Positions 23,101 to 32,882 of a DNA stretch of 64,000 bases are shown here, piece after piece. Source of the stretch: Blepharisma stoltei. Lineage: Eukaryota > Ciliophora > Heterotrichea > Heterotrichida > Blepharismidae. The translations under genes were made by a program, and so were the position numbers. The number at the start of each line of letters is the position of its first letter. The first letter of the stretch is position 1. The notes under the pieces are model-generated. The model was given only the letters and a program-made list of their open reading frames with translations. It made no database searches and had not been told where the DNA came from. The stretch covers positions 372,001-436,000 of the forward strand of contig CAJZBQ010000062.1 of NCBI GenBank assembly GCA_914767885.1. Direction: 5' to 3'.

Positions 23101-23396
23101 AATAGAAAAAATTTTAATAGAAAAAAATTTTGCTATATAAGTGATAATTAGTATAATGAAATCTAGAGCTAATTCTGTTTAATTTTAAACAAATTGCGTT
23201 TTAAAACATAAATTTTGCAAATTAAATTAATATTTGCTTCCCAATTTTTGCAAATTAGGATTTTTTTTAAATTTCGAAAAAAATATTTTTTATAAAAATT
23301 TATATATAAATTGTTTTTTAAAAAAAAAAATTAACCCCCCTCCGTGAGTGAACAAAATTTTTTTGTTCGCTCACGGAGGGGGGGGGGGGGAGTTAG
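20171..23396 (+). CDS. Uncharacterised 944-aa protein with central P-loop (stop codon split by MITE)
   Basis: One frame from ATG 20171 to GCT at 23002, then TAG formed only when the MITE at 23003-23393 is removed (TA|G at 23394-23396). If the MITE is kept, translation runs into it. Contains a perfect Walker A, GMPGSGKT, near residue 580, so probably an NTP-binding or kinase-like module of about 350 aa follows. The N-terminal half is globular with no membrane segment; the extreme C-terminus is a charged helix. Family not recognised. Its stop is 4 bp from the stop of convergent NOP14. Confidence 0.8.
23003..23393 (+). mobile_element. MITE-type IES, 391 bp, inserted in a stop codon
   Basis: Consensus-like forward copy with 10+ C and 15+ G runs at the ends and the complete right-hand hairpin. 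TA at 23003-23004 and 23394-23395. Excision yields GTA TTC GCT TAG. Confidence 0.9.
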
Positions 23397-23400
23397 TGAA

Positions 23401-25221
23401 TTATCTGTGGCTTTCTGTCTTATTGCCTGCCATTCTACCTTTGCGTTTTTTCTTCTCCTTTTTAAGCTCATTTGTAGTTTGAAGCTTTTTGTATTCAGCT
23501 TGCATTTCGTCAAGCATTGACCTGACTTTGTTTTGTTTTTGTTCTTTTCCTTGCTGTCTAAGCTTATTTTCTGTGAATTTTTCAGAGACTTCCACTTCTG
23601 TCTCTTTCTGCAGAACTTTTTTAGTTAATTTTGTAGCTTTTTTGGTCTGCATTTTAAGTTTGTCTGTTTCTGTTAAAACTTTATTTGGATCTTTTGCTTG
23701 TTTAACTGATGTAATTCTGTCAAGAATAAAAGGCTCAAAAGTTTCGATTTCTTGAGGCTTTTCTATTTTGAATTTTATAGGGTTTGTGACAGGCTCGCAG
23801 GAGATATTGAGAGACTTGTCTAAAAATGGTAAAAATTGAGACAAGATTAAAGAAAATGCAGGCTCATTGGAAAATGATTTTTGAATTACAGTGAAAAGGT
23901 CGCTTGCCATAGTGTGAAGATTGGAATCTGTGAGATCAGAAAAGAGAAGCTTTAAATTAAATTCTTCATTATAAGGCTGCTGGCCAAGATTTTGAAATAC
24001 TCTTAATAAGCCTCGTGTACATTCAGGAGAGTAAAAATTATTTGGAGTTAGCCAAATATCGATGTAGACTTTGGCTAGAAGCAAAAAGTTTCGGGTTTGT
24101 AATTTATCAAGGAATGGGAAATAAATGAAAAGCTGTGATGCCATGTCAGTGAGAATTGAAGAAAGAGTATCTGCCAAATTGATGTCAAAAAGTAGACCTG
24201 AGATGTGGAAAAATGCAATGAGATTGAGAGAGAGCTCTTTTCCAAGCTCTGTAGTAAGCTCTAAGCAGGTTTGCTCTGATGCATATGGGTAATCTTTACA
24301 TAATTCATAGAAAAATTTGATAATTTCGTCATAATTATTTTTTTTGAATTCTTTTTCCAAATCCCAATTCAAAGCCAAAAATCTTAATGAATGCTCCAAA
24401 ATTTTTTGCAGCTTGTCCCTGCTTGCTCTTTTGTAAGCTTTATTCCATAATTTCATTTTTTCTAAGCTCTCAAGAGGTTTCTTTCCCATCTTTTGAGCGA
24501 ATTCTTCATATTCCTGAGGGATTTCCCAGTTTTCTCCAAGCTTTTCAAGCTCTTCTTTTTTTTCAAGAATTTCTGCAGTTTCTTCACTGATGACATTTGC
24601 GGAATGCAAAGTATTATCCATCCTGATTTCGTCTATCAGCTTATCATATTCATCTTCATCTGCAGGCCTTGTTTTATCTTTGAATTTGAGTTTCTGTGTG
24701 ATTTCTCCCAAATTCATATCAATGTCTCTCATTATTTCATTGTTTTCGTCTTTTTCTTTTTGCCTCAGCATTTTATGCTGCTTGGATTTTTCAATAATTT
24801 CAGCATAAGCGTCTTTTTTGCTTTTATGGCCACCACCCATTCCAAAGTGTTCTTCATTTACAAGGTCATCATCAATCTTTTGGTGTTTTTTTGGCTTTTC
24901 AAGGTCTTCTTCGTCTGATTGGACGACATCGTAGTCTTCGACATAATCATCTGCAAGATCTTCAAGCTTTACGCCCTTATGTGTCAGTGTAATTGTGTCA
25001 TCGAGCTCGAATTTTTGGTTTCGCCTTGATACAAGTTCTCTTTCTTTTTGAAATCTAATCAAGTATTTTTCTTCTTTGCCAAGGTTTTCATTCTTTTCAC
25101 CCAGACGTTTATCTCTGAAGATACTTTTAGATTTGACTTTTTTGGGGATATCAACAGTTTCTTTTTCTTTGTAAACGAACTTTTTACCACGATTTCTCTT
25201 GACTCCGAGCTTTTTGCCCAT
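23401..25221 (-). CDS. NOP14: Nucleolar protein 14 (NOP14-like)
   Basis: 606 aa. N-terminus MGKKLGVKRNRGKKF, basic KSIFRDKRLGEKN region, then the acidic DDYVEDYDV segment, an EEHFGMGGG motif, and a helical core. The order (basic start, FGGG-like motif, core, Lys-rich tail) is that of NOP14, a small-subunit processome factor needed for 18S rRNA maturation and nuclear export. Shorter than yeast and human members (about 810-860 aa), mainly at the C-terminus, but ends with a typical Lys/Arg-rich tail. No intron or IES found. Confidence 0.85.
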   Translation of the reverse strand: MGKKLGVKRNRGKKFVYKEKETVDIPKKVKSKSIFRDKRLGEKNENLGKEEKYLIRFQKERELVSRRNQKFELDDTITLTHKGVKLEDLADDYVEDYDVVQSDEEDLEKPKKHQKIDDDLVNEEHFGMGGGHKSKKDAYAEIIEKSKQHKMLRQKEKDENNEIMRDIDMNLGEITQKLKFKDKTRPADEDEYDKLIDEIRMDNTLHSANVISEETAEILEKKEELEKLGENWEIPQEYEEFAQKMGKKPLESLEKMKLWNKAYKRASRDKLQKILEHSLRFLALNWDLEKEFKKNNYDEIIKFFYELCKDYPYASEQTCLELTTELGKELSLNLIAFFHISGLLFDINLADTLSSILTDMASQLFIYFPFLDKLQTRNFLLLAKVYIDIWLTPNNFYSPECTRGLLRVFQNLGQQPYNEEFNLKLLFSDLTDSNLHTMASDLFTVIQKSFSNEPAFSLILSQFLPFLDKSLNISCEPVTNPIKFKIEKPQEIETFEPFILDRITSVKQAKDPNKVLTETDKLKMQTKKATKLTKKVLQKETEVEVSEKFTENKLRQQGKEQKQNKVRSMLDEMQAEYKKLQTTNELKKEKKKRKGRMAGNKTESHR

Positions 25222-25396
25222 TTTTAGCCTTAAGATTAAAAATATTTCATAATGGCTTTCTATGGTTTCGTATAATTAAAGAGTTTTACTGTCTTTATGG
25301 CACTAAAGCTTGGATTTCTTTTTATATTTTAATTTTGAAATAATCAATTAATTACGAAGTCTATGAGTTGCAAGATAAGCTGCTCATAATAATGAA

Positions 25397-26468
25397 ATGA
25401 AAGGCCTCATTGTCATTTATGCTTTATATTTAATTACAGTTATCAGTGATGACAGGTCTGATCAAGATGATTCTTGTACCGAAACATGTGTGTGCAGCCC
25501 TTATAAGCTAGGTAATGATAAATGTGATGATGAATGTGATAATTGTGGATGTGATTACGATCATGGTGATTGTCATCATTTAGGCTCAAAGGATGCAATA
25601 ATAATTGGCTTGAGTATAGGTGGTGGGGTTTCTCTTATGTAAACTTTATTTAGACTGTCCTGTATTTTTATACCTAAAATTTATAAATTATTGAGAAAGC
25701 GAAGCTCCAGAGTTATTATGGCCTCTATAAGAAATGCGAATCCAGCTCATTATAGGGAATCTTTAAATACATCAAATAGTTCTTTTATGGAGAATTTCTT
25801 CAATGAAGATTTCATAGGGAAGTATATTGCTAACTCCCCCCCCCCCTCCGTGAGCGAACAAAACCATTAGAAAAATCGCCATTTTTTGACCAAAAACCCC
25901 ACCCTCCGTGAGTGAACAAAATTTTTTTAATAGAAAAAATTTTAATGGAAAAAAATTTTTTGATATATAAGTGATAATTAGTATAATGAAATCTAGAGCT
26001 AATTCTGTTTAATTTTAAACAAATTGCGTTTTAAAACATAAATTTTGCAAATTAAAATTAATATTTGCTTCCCAATTTTTGCAAATTAGGATTTTTTTAA
26101 ATTTCGAAAAAAATATTTTTTATAAAAATTTATATATAAATTTTTTTTAAAAAAAAAAATTAACCCCCCTCCGTGAGCGAACAAAATTTTTTTGTTCGCT
26201 CACGGAGGGGGGGGGGAGTAAGCAATATCCAGCTGAAGATTTGAAGATGAAAGATAACACTCTATGTACAATTTGTTTTGAAGGCTTCGGAGAAGGTCAA
26301 GCTGTTAGAAAAACATACTGTGAACATTTCTTTCATACTGCATGCTTAGATGAATGGATTATCCATTACAAGCATATGAAATGTCCTAACTGTAACAAAG
26401 AGTTTAAATTTTCCATGCAAGATTATCGAATACCTATGGTTCGCCAAAGCGAAAATTACACCTCTTAA
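25397..26468 (+). CDS. Secreted/membrane LNR-TM-RING-H2 E3 ligase-like protein
   Basis: Coding parts 25397-25638, 25654-25830, 26219-26468: 669 nt, 222 aa. Signal peptide (MKGLIVIYALYLITVIS), a single Lin-12/Notch-type repeat with the Cys pattern and final CDYDHGDC, one membrane span (AIIIGLSIGGGVSLILSCIF), then a cytosolic RING-H2: CTICFEGFGEGQ..CEHFFHTACLDEWI..CPNC. A 15-nt intron lies within the membrane span codons and a MITE lies between span and RING. The topology is like PA-TM-RING ligases, with an LNR in place of the PA domain. Substrate unknown. Confidence 0.85.
25639..25653 (+). other. 15-nt intron
   Basis: GTAAACTTTATTTAG. Contains the TAA that would otherwise end the ORF; splicing gives CTT ATA CTG and extends the membrane helix. 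Confidence 0.9.
25831..26218 (+). mobile_element. MITE-type IES, 388 bp, in RING gene
   Basis: Consensus forward copy; TA at 25831-25832 and 26219-26220. Excision joins AAG TAT ATT GCT A|AG CAA TAT CCA in frame. Confidence 0.9.
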
Positions 26469-26637
26469 TCTTGAAAAAATATCAATATTTATTTAAAAAA
26501 GCCTAAAAATAAATAAATTTTAGCTTTATTTGAGATTTTAAACTAACTATTTTGCAATTTCTTAGTGGATTTAATTCAATTCTATGGAATTGTTCAAATA
26601 AATATCTTAGGGTTGAGATGATTAATTATTTAATTAA

Positions 26638-27936
26638 TTATTTCTCATGAGAAAGATCTTTTGGAATTTCCCATGAAAAATCAGAATCACCTTCTCTCCC
26701 AAAATGCCCATACGAAGCAGTTTTTTGGTAAATTGGTCTGTTAAGTCTAAGATCTCTTATGATGCACCCAGGTCTCAAGTCAAAGTTTTTCAGAACAATA
26801 TGCAAAAGATCTTCATCAGTTTTTCCATCCTTAGCAGTCCCATAGCTATCCAAAGTTACAGACAACGGATAAGCAATTCCAATTGAATAAGAGACTTGAA
26901 TATTTACTCTATCACAAAATCCTCCTTTCACGAGCGATTTTGCGATCCATCTAGCAGCATAAGCAGCTGATCTATCTACCTTCGTTGGGTCTTTTCCTGA
27001 AAAAGCACCGCCACCATGATGTCCCCATCCTCCATAAGTATCAATAATGATTTTCCTTCCAGTAAGCCCTGCATCTCCTTTTGGACCTCCTGATGTAAAT
27101 GAATTTGAAGGATTTAAATGATAAATGGTTCTTTCATCTAAATATTGGGCTGGAACAACTGGAATAATAACATGGTTCATTAAGTCACTTCTTATTTGCT
27201 CATTAGTGACCCAAGGCTCATGCTGAGTTGATATAAGAATAGTATGGACTCTAACAGGGATCACAAGCCCTCCTTCTTTTCTGTACTCTACAGTGACTTG
27301 TGTTTTTCCATCAGGTCTGAGCCAAGTTAAGGTGCCATTCTTTCTTAAATCTCTCAATCTTATTCCTAGATGAGTCGCAAGCTTATGAGATAGCGGCATG
27401 CATTCTGGAGTTTCATTAGTGGCATAGCCAAACATCAAGCCTTGATCACCTGCTCCTATATCTTCGATGGCTTTATTTCTATGCACAGCATCTGCAATTT
27501 CACTATCTTGCTGCTCAAGAACTATACGCTTTTAATTGAATTTCTATGGCCAAGAAGGCCAATGCCCTATTAAATTAAAAATCATGACTATTTTCAAATT
27601 TAATATAATAAATTTTACCTTGACCTCGCAGTTATTGCAGTCAATTCCTTTTTCGTCACTGTCATAGCCAATCTGCCTCAAGGTATTTCTCACGACTTCT
27701 TGATAGTTCACTACAGCAGATGTTGTAATTTCTCCAAAAATCATGACTAGGTTGGTTTTAGTGCATGATTTGCATGCAACTTTTGAGTTAGGGTCTTGAG
27801 CAAGGCATGCGTCAACAACAGCATCTGAAATCTGGTCACAGAGCTTGTCAGGATGGCCTTCATTTACACTTTCTGAAGAGTAAAGGAAGTGGCCTGGAGG
27901 TAGCTGGATAATTGGTGTGAGGTAGCCTGTGCTCAT
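26638..27936 (-). CDS. S-adenosylmethionine synthetase
   Basis: 401 aa after removal of a 93-bp IES. Diagnostic motifs: [20 protein letters not shown] near the start, then [12 protein letters not shown] (ATP-site signature 1), and [19 protein letters not shown] (signature 2). Catalyses ATP + methionine to S-adenosylmethionine, the cell's methyl donor. Length is standard (380-400 aa). IES junction lies in the CEVK|VVLEQQ strand, where the family has an NVLVALEQQ-like run, so the splice is well supported. Confidence 0.96.
27523..27615. mobile_element. IES, 93 bp, in SAM synthetase gene
   Basis: TA at 27523-27524 and 27616-27617. Holds stops in the host frame. Removal gives GAG GTC AAG GTA GTT CTT GAG. 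It starts GT and a GT..AG of about 31 nt could be drawn, but that leaves the frame broken and is twice the local intron length. Confidence 0.75.
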
Positions 27937-28538
27937 CTGGTGGAGATTTAATATTAATTATTATAAATGGATAATTAGAATTAAAAATGCATAGACTAAT
28001 TAATTGGCTATAGTAATTCGTAGTTAAGTAGGGCAAACTTAATTTATCTGTAGTAATAAGGGACAAATAAATCGCTAATTTTAAATTTAGCTGATCTAAT
28101 TTTTTAAGTTTACTAAACCTTCTATGAAAAGAATTAGCAATTATAGAAGAAACATAAGATGCTAAATCATCTGTTTAATTATCAAAATGAATTTTTGAAT
28201 TTTTTTCCTTTATTTCATATGGCTAATTTGCTGAAATTAAATATTGGAGAAAAGACTCATATAAGCTTCTTTTATTCAATTATAATATTTTATCTATTTT
28301 TAATGATTTATTGATAAAACATCACATTTTGATTAAATTGAATAATAAAAATCACATATAAAATTTCTTAAGTTGTTAAATTAGTGTATTTTCATTTTTC
28401 ATCGCCTTAATAATTATCCTCAAGTTTTCTTAAAATATACAGCACGTCTTACTGAAATACTTGAATATTAAGAAATAATGCTTTCCATGTTTTATTGGGA
28501 TACTTTTGGATAATAAAACAAATAAGATAAATCCCACA
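27937..28538. other. AT-rich intergenic DNA
   Basis: About 600 bp upstream of the SAM synthetase start; no ORF or RNA gene recognised. Confidence 0.5.
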
Positions 28539-28548
28539 ATGGATTTCA

Positions 28549-29312
28549 GAAATAAAATGGTGATGCTAATGAAAATTAGACTCCGATACGCACTCCAATG
28601 GAGCAGATTAGATTTATCCCGATGAAGCTGAAAATAATTCCTTTGTCACTTTTAGGAGTAGGCCTTCGGGTTTTGGAAAGCCTTGTCGGAGAGGAATTTT
28701 ATTTTTTCCCTAACTCCCCCCCCCCTCCGTGAGCGAACAAAACCATTAGAAAAATCGCCATTTTTTGACCAAAAACCCACCCTCCGTGAGTGAACAAAAA
28801 TTTTTTTAATAGAAAAAATTTTAATGGAAAAAAATTTTGATATATAAGTGATAATTAGTATAATGAAATCTAGAGCTAATTCTGTTTAATTTTAAACAAA
28901 TTGCGTTTTAAAACATAAATTTTGCAAATTAGGATTTTTTAAATTTCGAAAAAAATATTTTTTATAAAATTTATATATAAAATTTTTTTTAAAAAAAAAA
29001 AATTAACCCCCCTCCGTGAGCGAACAAAATTTTTTTGTTCGCTCACGGAGGGGGGGGGGGGAGTAAAGGTTTTCCTGTCTCAGTCAAATGGGCTAGACAG
29101 ATTTTTACCTATAAAATAGTCCTTCCTTATCGTGATACCCTTCGACGGTGACTGTGCCTATGGAGTTAATCTTATGGACATGTGACTCAAGTAGGAAATC
29201 CAAAATGGAAGCCTTCCATTTTCCACATTTGACTCTAGGCTTTATGGAGTCAAGACAAGGCAAAGGCTAGTGGTTTACTTCGCTTATTGCCAGCTTAATT
29301 TCTTAACTATTT
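28549..29312 (+). mobile_element. Retroposon-like insert carrying a nested MITE
   Basis: Flanked by the 10-bp duplication ATGGATTTCA (28539-28548 and 29313-29322). Begins AAATAAAATGGTGATG, similar to the TAAAATGGCG starts of other copies. About 410 bp once the MITE at 28711-29063 is subtracted. Contains strong complementary blocks (CCAAAATGGAAGCCTTCCATTTTCC) but no ORF. Intergenic. Confidence 0.65.
28711..29063 (+). mobile_element. MITE-type IES, 353 bp, nested in retroposon-like insert
   Basis: TA at 28711-28712 and 29064-29065, consensus ends, complete hairpin end; about 30 bp of the core (the ATTAATATTTGCTTCCC part) is deleted relative to other copies. Confidence 0.85.
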
Positions 29313-29449
29313 ATGGATTTCATTTTAGTCTTCTAAAATATTTAAATATGAAATAATAGAAATAAATGAGATTTATTACAATACTTATAATTTCTTGATC
29401 CCCATTTTATTTACACTTATAATTATCAAAATATTATAGAAGGAATCAA

Positions 29450-31142
29450 ATGATGAAAGATATCGACATGGCAGATGTCCAGGACTTATATAATGATTTA
29501 AGTGAAAATCGTATACTAGATGAAGATTCGTCCAGTATTTACCAATCAATAAGCAGCATAAACCCTCAGGAAAGCCAAGACAGCATAAAAAATGATGTTA
29601 ATGAGATCAAAAAGCCAGGAAGAAAAAGGGATAGAGACACCCAAATCCTTTCTATGTTTTTCACCCGCAAAAGCAAAGCTGGAACTCCTCCTAAAAAAGA
29701 GTATTTAAGATGCAAGCTAATTCGTGGGCATAAAAGAGCGAATCGCCAAATCAAGGATGGAGTGCATCCAAGCAAGACTATTCACAAGTTTGACCTGGCC
29801 AATGGAAAAGCACGAGACATATTCCAATTTTATTAAATTGCATAAAACTTCTTATATATTGTATATTAAGCATATTTATTTCGATTAAATATATGACACA
29901 CTTTGCAGCTGCATTTCTTCAAGAACCGATACGTTCTTGAAACTGAAAGTCTGACTGAGTCCGGACCTACTACAGATGGCAAAAAGAAAAGAGGCAAAGA
30001 GATCATTGACAAAAGCACTCAAAAAAGTTTCAACACTGAATACGTGAAAAGATACTTCCTAAACGAAGCTATAATTAATATAGTGGTGGTGATGAAATAT
30101 AGGAAATTCCCGATTATGGCGCTCAATTTGCCATCATCGGGCAACGAGTTTTAAGGGTCCACACTGGAATAGGTTACACGTGTGGAGCCCTTTTTGACAT
30201 GTGGAGAATCCTCACTTTCACGTGCCAAAAAGGGCTCCACACATGGAACCCATTTCCATTGTGGACCCTGAAATTTAGTTGCCCGATGATTGCGCATTGA
30301 GCGCCATCATCGGGCAACTTATATATGCTCTTACGGAGGTCACACCCACTCCGGGGCGCCAAAATGGTATATAGCCTAAACCAATTTAGAAAGCTTTTAA
30401 TTCAGGCCCTTAGATTGCCTAGACTATGCAGTATGGGATGGGTAGTTCTTGGGAGTAAGCTGGTGCCATTCCAGTCCGAAGTATTAATTACCGGATGGTT
30501 TTAGACTACAGGTCTTTCTCCCGGCTCCGGAGGCCTTGCTCTTTTTTCCTGGGAGTCACCTCTCCCAAAAGTTGGCCGACAGGAGGTATCGGGCTGACTT
30601 TTATCTCAAAAGCACTCTAATGGCGTGAAGCACGGGAGTCTTTCTAATCCGTCGAGACTCAGGGTAGACTATGCAAGGCTAGTTCCGAGAGAAGACAGAC
30701 GTTCCACAGGTGCTGTCGAAAGCGTGCGGAAGCAACATCCTGGAAGACTTTAAGCCCTTTAATCTTAATCTTAAACGAAGCTACTAAAATTTCTTTTTAT
30801 TACTACGTTGAACTAATTTTTGCTGATATGAACCCAGATGTCCTCTGTGACAAATTTGATTTTTTTTGTTGCAAGCCACTTGATCATGATGCTAGTTGTA
30901 CTGAAAAATGAACATCACTGAAGATTTATCTTCAAAAATTGATGTTTGAAGACTTAAAACTAGAACCATGGAGACCTGAAGGAGAAAGCCCACTAGGTGG
31001 GATTAATGGGATTCCTCATAATGACTTATGTATGTTTAATGAAGAACTTGAAAGAGTGGACATTGAAAAACTTGAAGAAATAGACCTTGAAGACCTTATT
31101 GATTCAAATATGAACTATGACTGGGGAGATCAAGAAATATAA
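29450..31142 (+). CDS. Uncharacterised 302-aa protein (split by 72-bp IES and retroposon-like insert)
   Basis: Three parts, 29450-29819, 29892-30059 and 30772-31142, sum 909 nt with no stop. N-terminal acidic region, then a basic GRKRDRDTQ segment, a KRGHKRANRQI-like basic motif, a middle part HFFKNRYVLETES, and an acidic C-terminus (EKLEEIDLEDLIDS). Cys pair CC plus single C near residue 215 do not make a known finger. Not recognised. The joins DI|WHTLQLHFF and FL|NEATKISF are inferred from frame and TA borders. Confidence 0.6.
29820..29891. mobile_element. Short IES, 72 bp (inferred)
   Basis: TA at 29820-29821 and 29892-29893. It is the only TA pair I found that joins the two open frames (GAC ATA TGA CAC, Trp by TGA). 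AT-rich with stops. Confidence 0.5.
30060..30771 (+). mobile_element. Retroposon-like insert in coding sequence, contains hairpin
   Basis: Flanked by TAAACGAAGCTA (30060-30071 and 30772-30783). Tail before the right copy is TTTAATCTTAATCT. The duplication begins and ends in TA, so TA-to-TA excision removes 712 bp and restores TTC CTA AAC GAA GCT ACT AAA. Shares a CGTGAAGCACGG word with the insert at 56.7 kb. Holds a fold-back element at 30109-30314. Confidence 0.75.
30109..30314. repeat. Fold-back hairpin nested in retroposon-like insert
   Basis: Imperfect inverted repeat, arms CCCGATTATGGCGCTCAA.. and ..TTGAGCGCCATCATCGGG, centre with CACGTGTGGAGCCC and AAAAAGGGCTCCACAC. Related in its centre to the hairpins at 4073 and 60910. 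Confidence 0.75.
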
Positions 31143-31222
31143 TAAAGTATAAAATTATCTTATCCAATTTGGCCGTTATCTCAATAAATTGATATATTAT
31201 AGACATTTGCATGTCAAAATGA

Positions 31223-32709
31223 TTACATTTTATTCCTTAAATTAATCCAATCCTCAATGTATTTCTGGAAAACTGCTTCACTGCAATGGTTTTCAATAAA
31301 TCTATGATTTAGTAACTCTTGGGCGCTAGGTCTGTTTTTAGGATTTTTTTGCATGCAGAGATTAACGAACTCTTTGAAGTCCGCGCTTCATTTAGTCTCA
31401 TCAGTAAATTGATAAGATGGGCGTGTTGAAATTAATAGCATCGCTTTTTCTGGGCTTTCATTAATAAAAGGAGGGTTTCCTTCAGCCATTTCAATCACCA
31501 CAATCCCAATAGACCACACATCACATTTTTTGTCATAAGGCTCTCCTTGGATTACTTCAGGAGCCATCCAGTAAGGCGTCCCTGCAACTGTAATTCTCCT
31601 TTCATTCTCAGACGCCAGCTGAGCGCAATTTCCAAAATCATTCAGTTTTACTTCTCCCTACATAAAAAATACAGAAACAGATAGCAAAATATTTTCTGAC
31701 TTAATGTCTCTATGCATTCTATTTTTGCTGTGGAGCCATGAAACTCCTCGGAATATTTCTAAGCAGATGTAGCTAATGATGTGCTCTGGGATGGCACCTG
31801 CATTTTCTTTTATAAAGACTGTTAAGTTGCATTTCAAAGCTTCCATTGCGACCCATATCTCACTATTTTATTTTTACTTTTTGTAGTGGTAAGCATTGTA
31901 ATATTTGACAATATTTTCGTGGTTTGATAACTGTAATATAGCTATTTCGTCTAGGATATTTTGTCTTTGCTCGCTGTTTCGGACTTTCATTCTTTTTAAA
32001 GCAACTTCTCGGCCTGTTTTCTTGTGGTGGGCTCGGAAAACGGAGCTAGTTCCGCCATTTCCAATTCGGGATACGAGGTTATACTCTTTTAGAGGGTCTT
32101 GGGAAGTGAGGCTGACTTTGGCCTTGATGATTTCTTTATGATTAGGATTATGATGAGTTAATGCATCTTCTAAAGAATCGTCTTGAATTATCATGGAAGC
32201 AGAAAACTCAGGCTGTGGACTGTCTGCTAGCTCTTTTCTACCAATATCGGATTCGTGCAGTGACCGTCTCATCCCTAAAGACTTGTTTTGCCCGGCGCAA
32301 CTCAGACAGAAGTTGGAGACTTTAAATGGTCAAAATAATTTAGTAGTTGTGCTGCAATTCCTGCAAAATACATATTCTAACTCCTCAGTAATAAGCAAAT
32401 TCTTGCATATTAATTGAGGTATTCGCAAGTAATTTTAAAATAGTAAATTTATATAAAGAAATTAAAATTTGCTTCTTATGTGATAAATTTTTTATTTTTT
32501 ATCTGAAAACCCCTTAATAATGAGCAAATTCGATCTTTTCATATACCATTGCAAACCCCCTCACCAATAAGCAATGATACTTATTACTGGGAAATTAAGT
32601 AAACCTTACTGCATATTTTACATTTTCTTCTCTTGCTAAAAAATGTTAGGCTTTTCTCACACTTATGGCACTTCGAGCTTTTCTTGAATAGCTTTGATAA
32701 TCTTTCCAT
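31223..32709 (-). CDS. FYVE-like zinc finger STE20-type protein kinase
   Basis: 412 aa after removing two 15-nt introns and one IES (1239 nt). N-terminal residues about 13-60: KCHKCEKSLTFFSKRRKCKIC..YVFCRNC..FCLSCAG, the Cys-pair spacing and KRRKC core of a FYVE finger. Kinase from about residue 135: GNGGTSSVF loop, ALKRM lysine, HRDIKSEN, NDFGNC, GTPYWMAPEV (STE20/GCK-style P+1 loop), WSIG. FYVE fingers bind PI3P on endosomes, so recruitment of the kinase there is plausible inference. The IES falls inside the zinc finger, so domain continuity strongly supports its removal. Confidence 0.88.
31658..31672 (-). other. 15-nt intron
   Basis: GTATTTTTTATGTAG on the minus strand, between ENILLSVS and GEVKLNDFG of the kinase. 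Confidence 0.88.
31863..31877 (-). other. 15-nt intron
   Basis: GTAAAAATAAAATAG on the minus strand, joining AYHYKN to EIWVAMEA in the kinase N-lobe. Confidence 0.9.
32378..32595. mobile_element. IES, 218 bp, in FYVE finger of kinase gene
   Basis: TA at 32378-32379 and 32596-32597. Imperfect terminal repeat TAACTCCTCAGTAATAAG against TAATTTCCCAGTAATAAG. Removal joins AAG GTT TAC TTA GAA TAT. Confidence 0.8.
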
Positions 32710-32882
32710 TGATCAGAAGTATTACCACAATAATAAAAAGATATTATTTATATTTCAAGTAAAAAATTTCTTTCTTTTTAAATTAAATTCCTATAATAAA
32801 TCTTTAATTATCAATATGAATGAAAGGAAATTTTTTTTACTATTATTGCTGTTCAGCATTATTCTTAACGGGAAGAGCCTAT

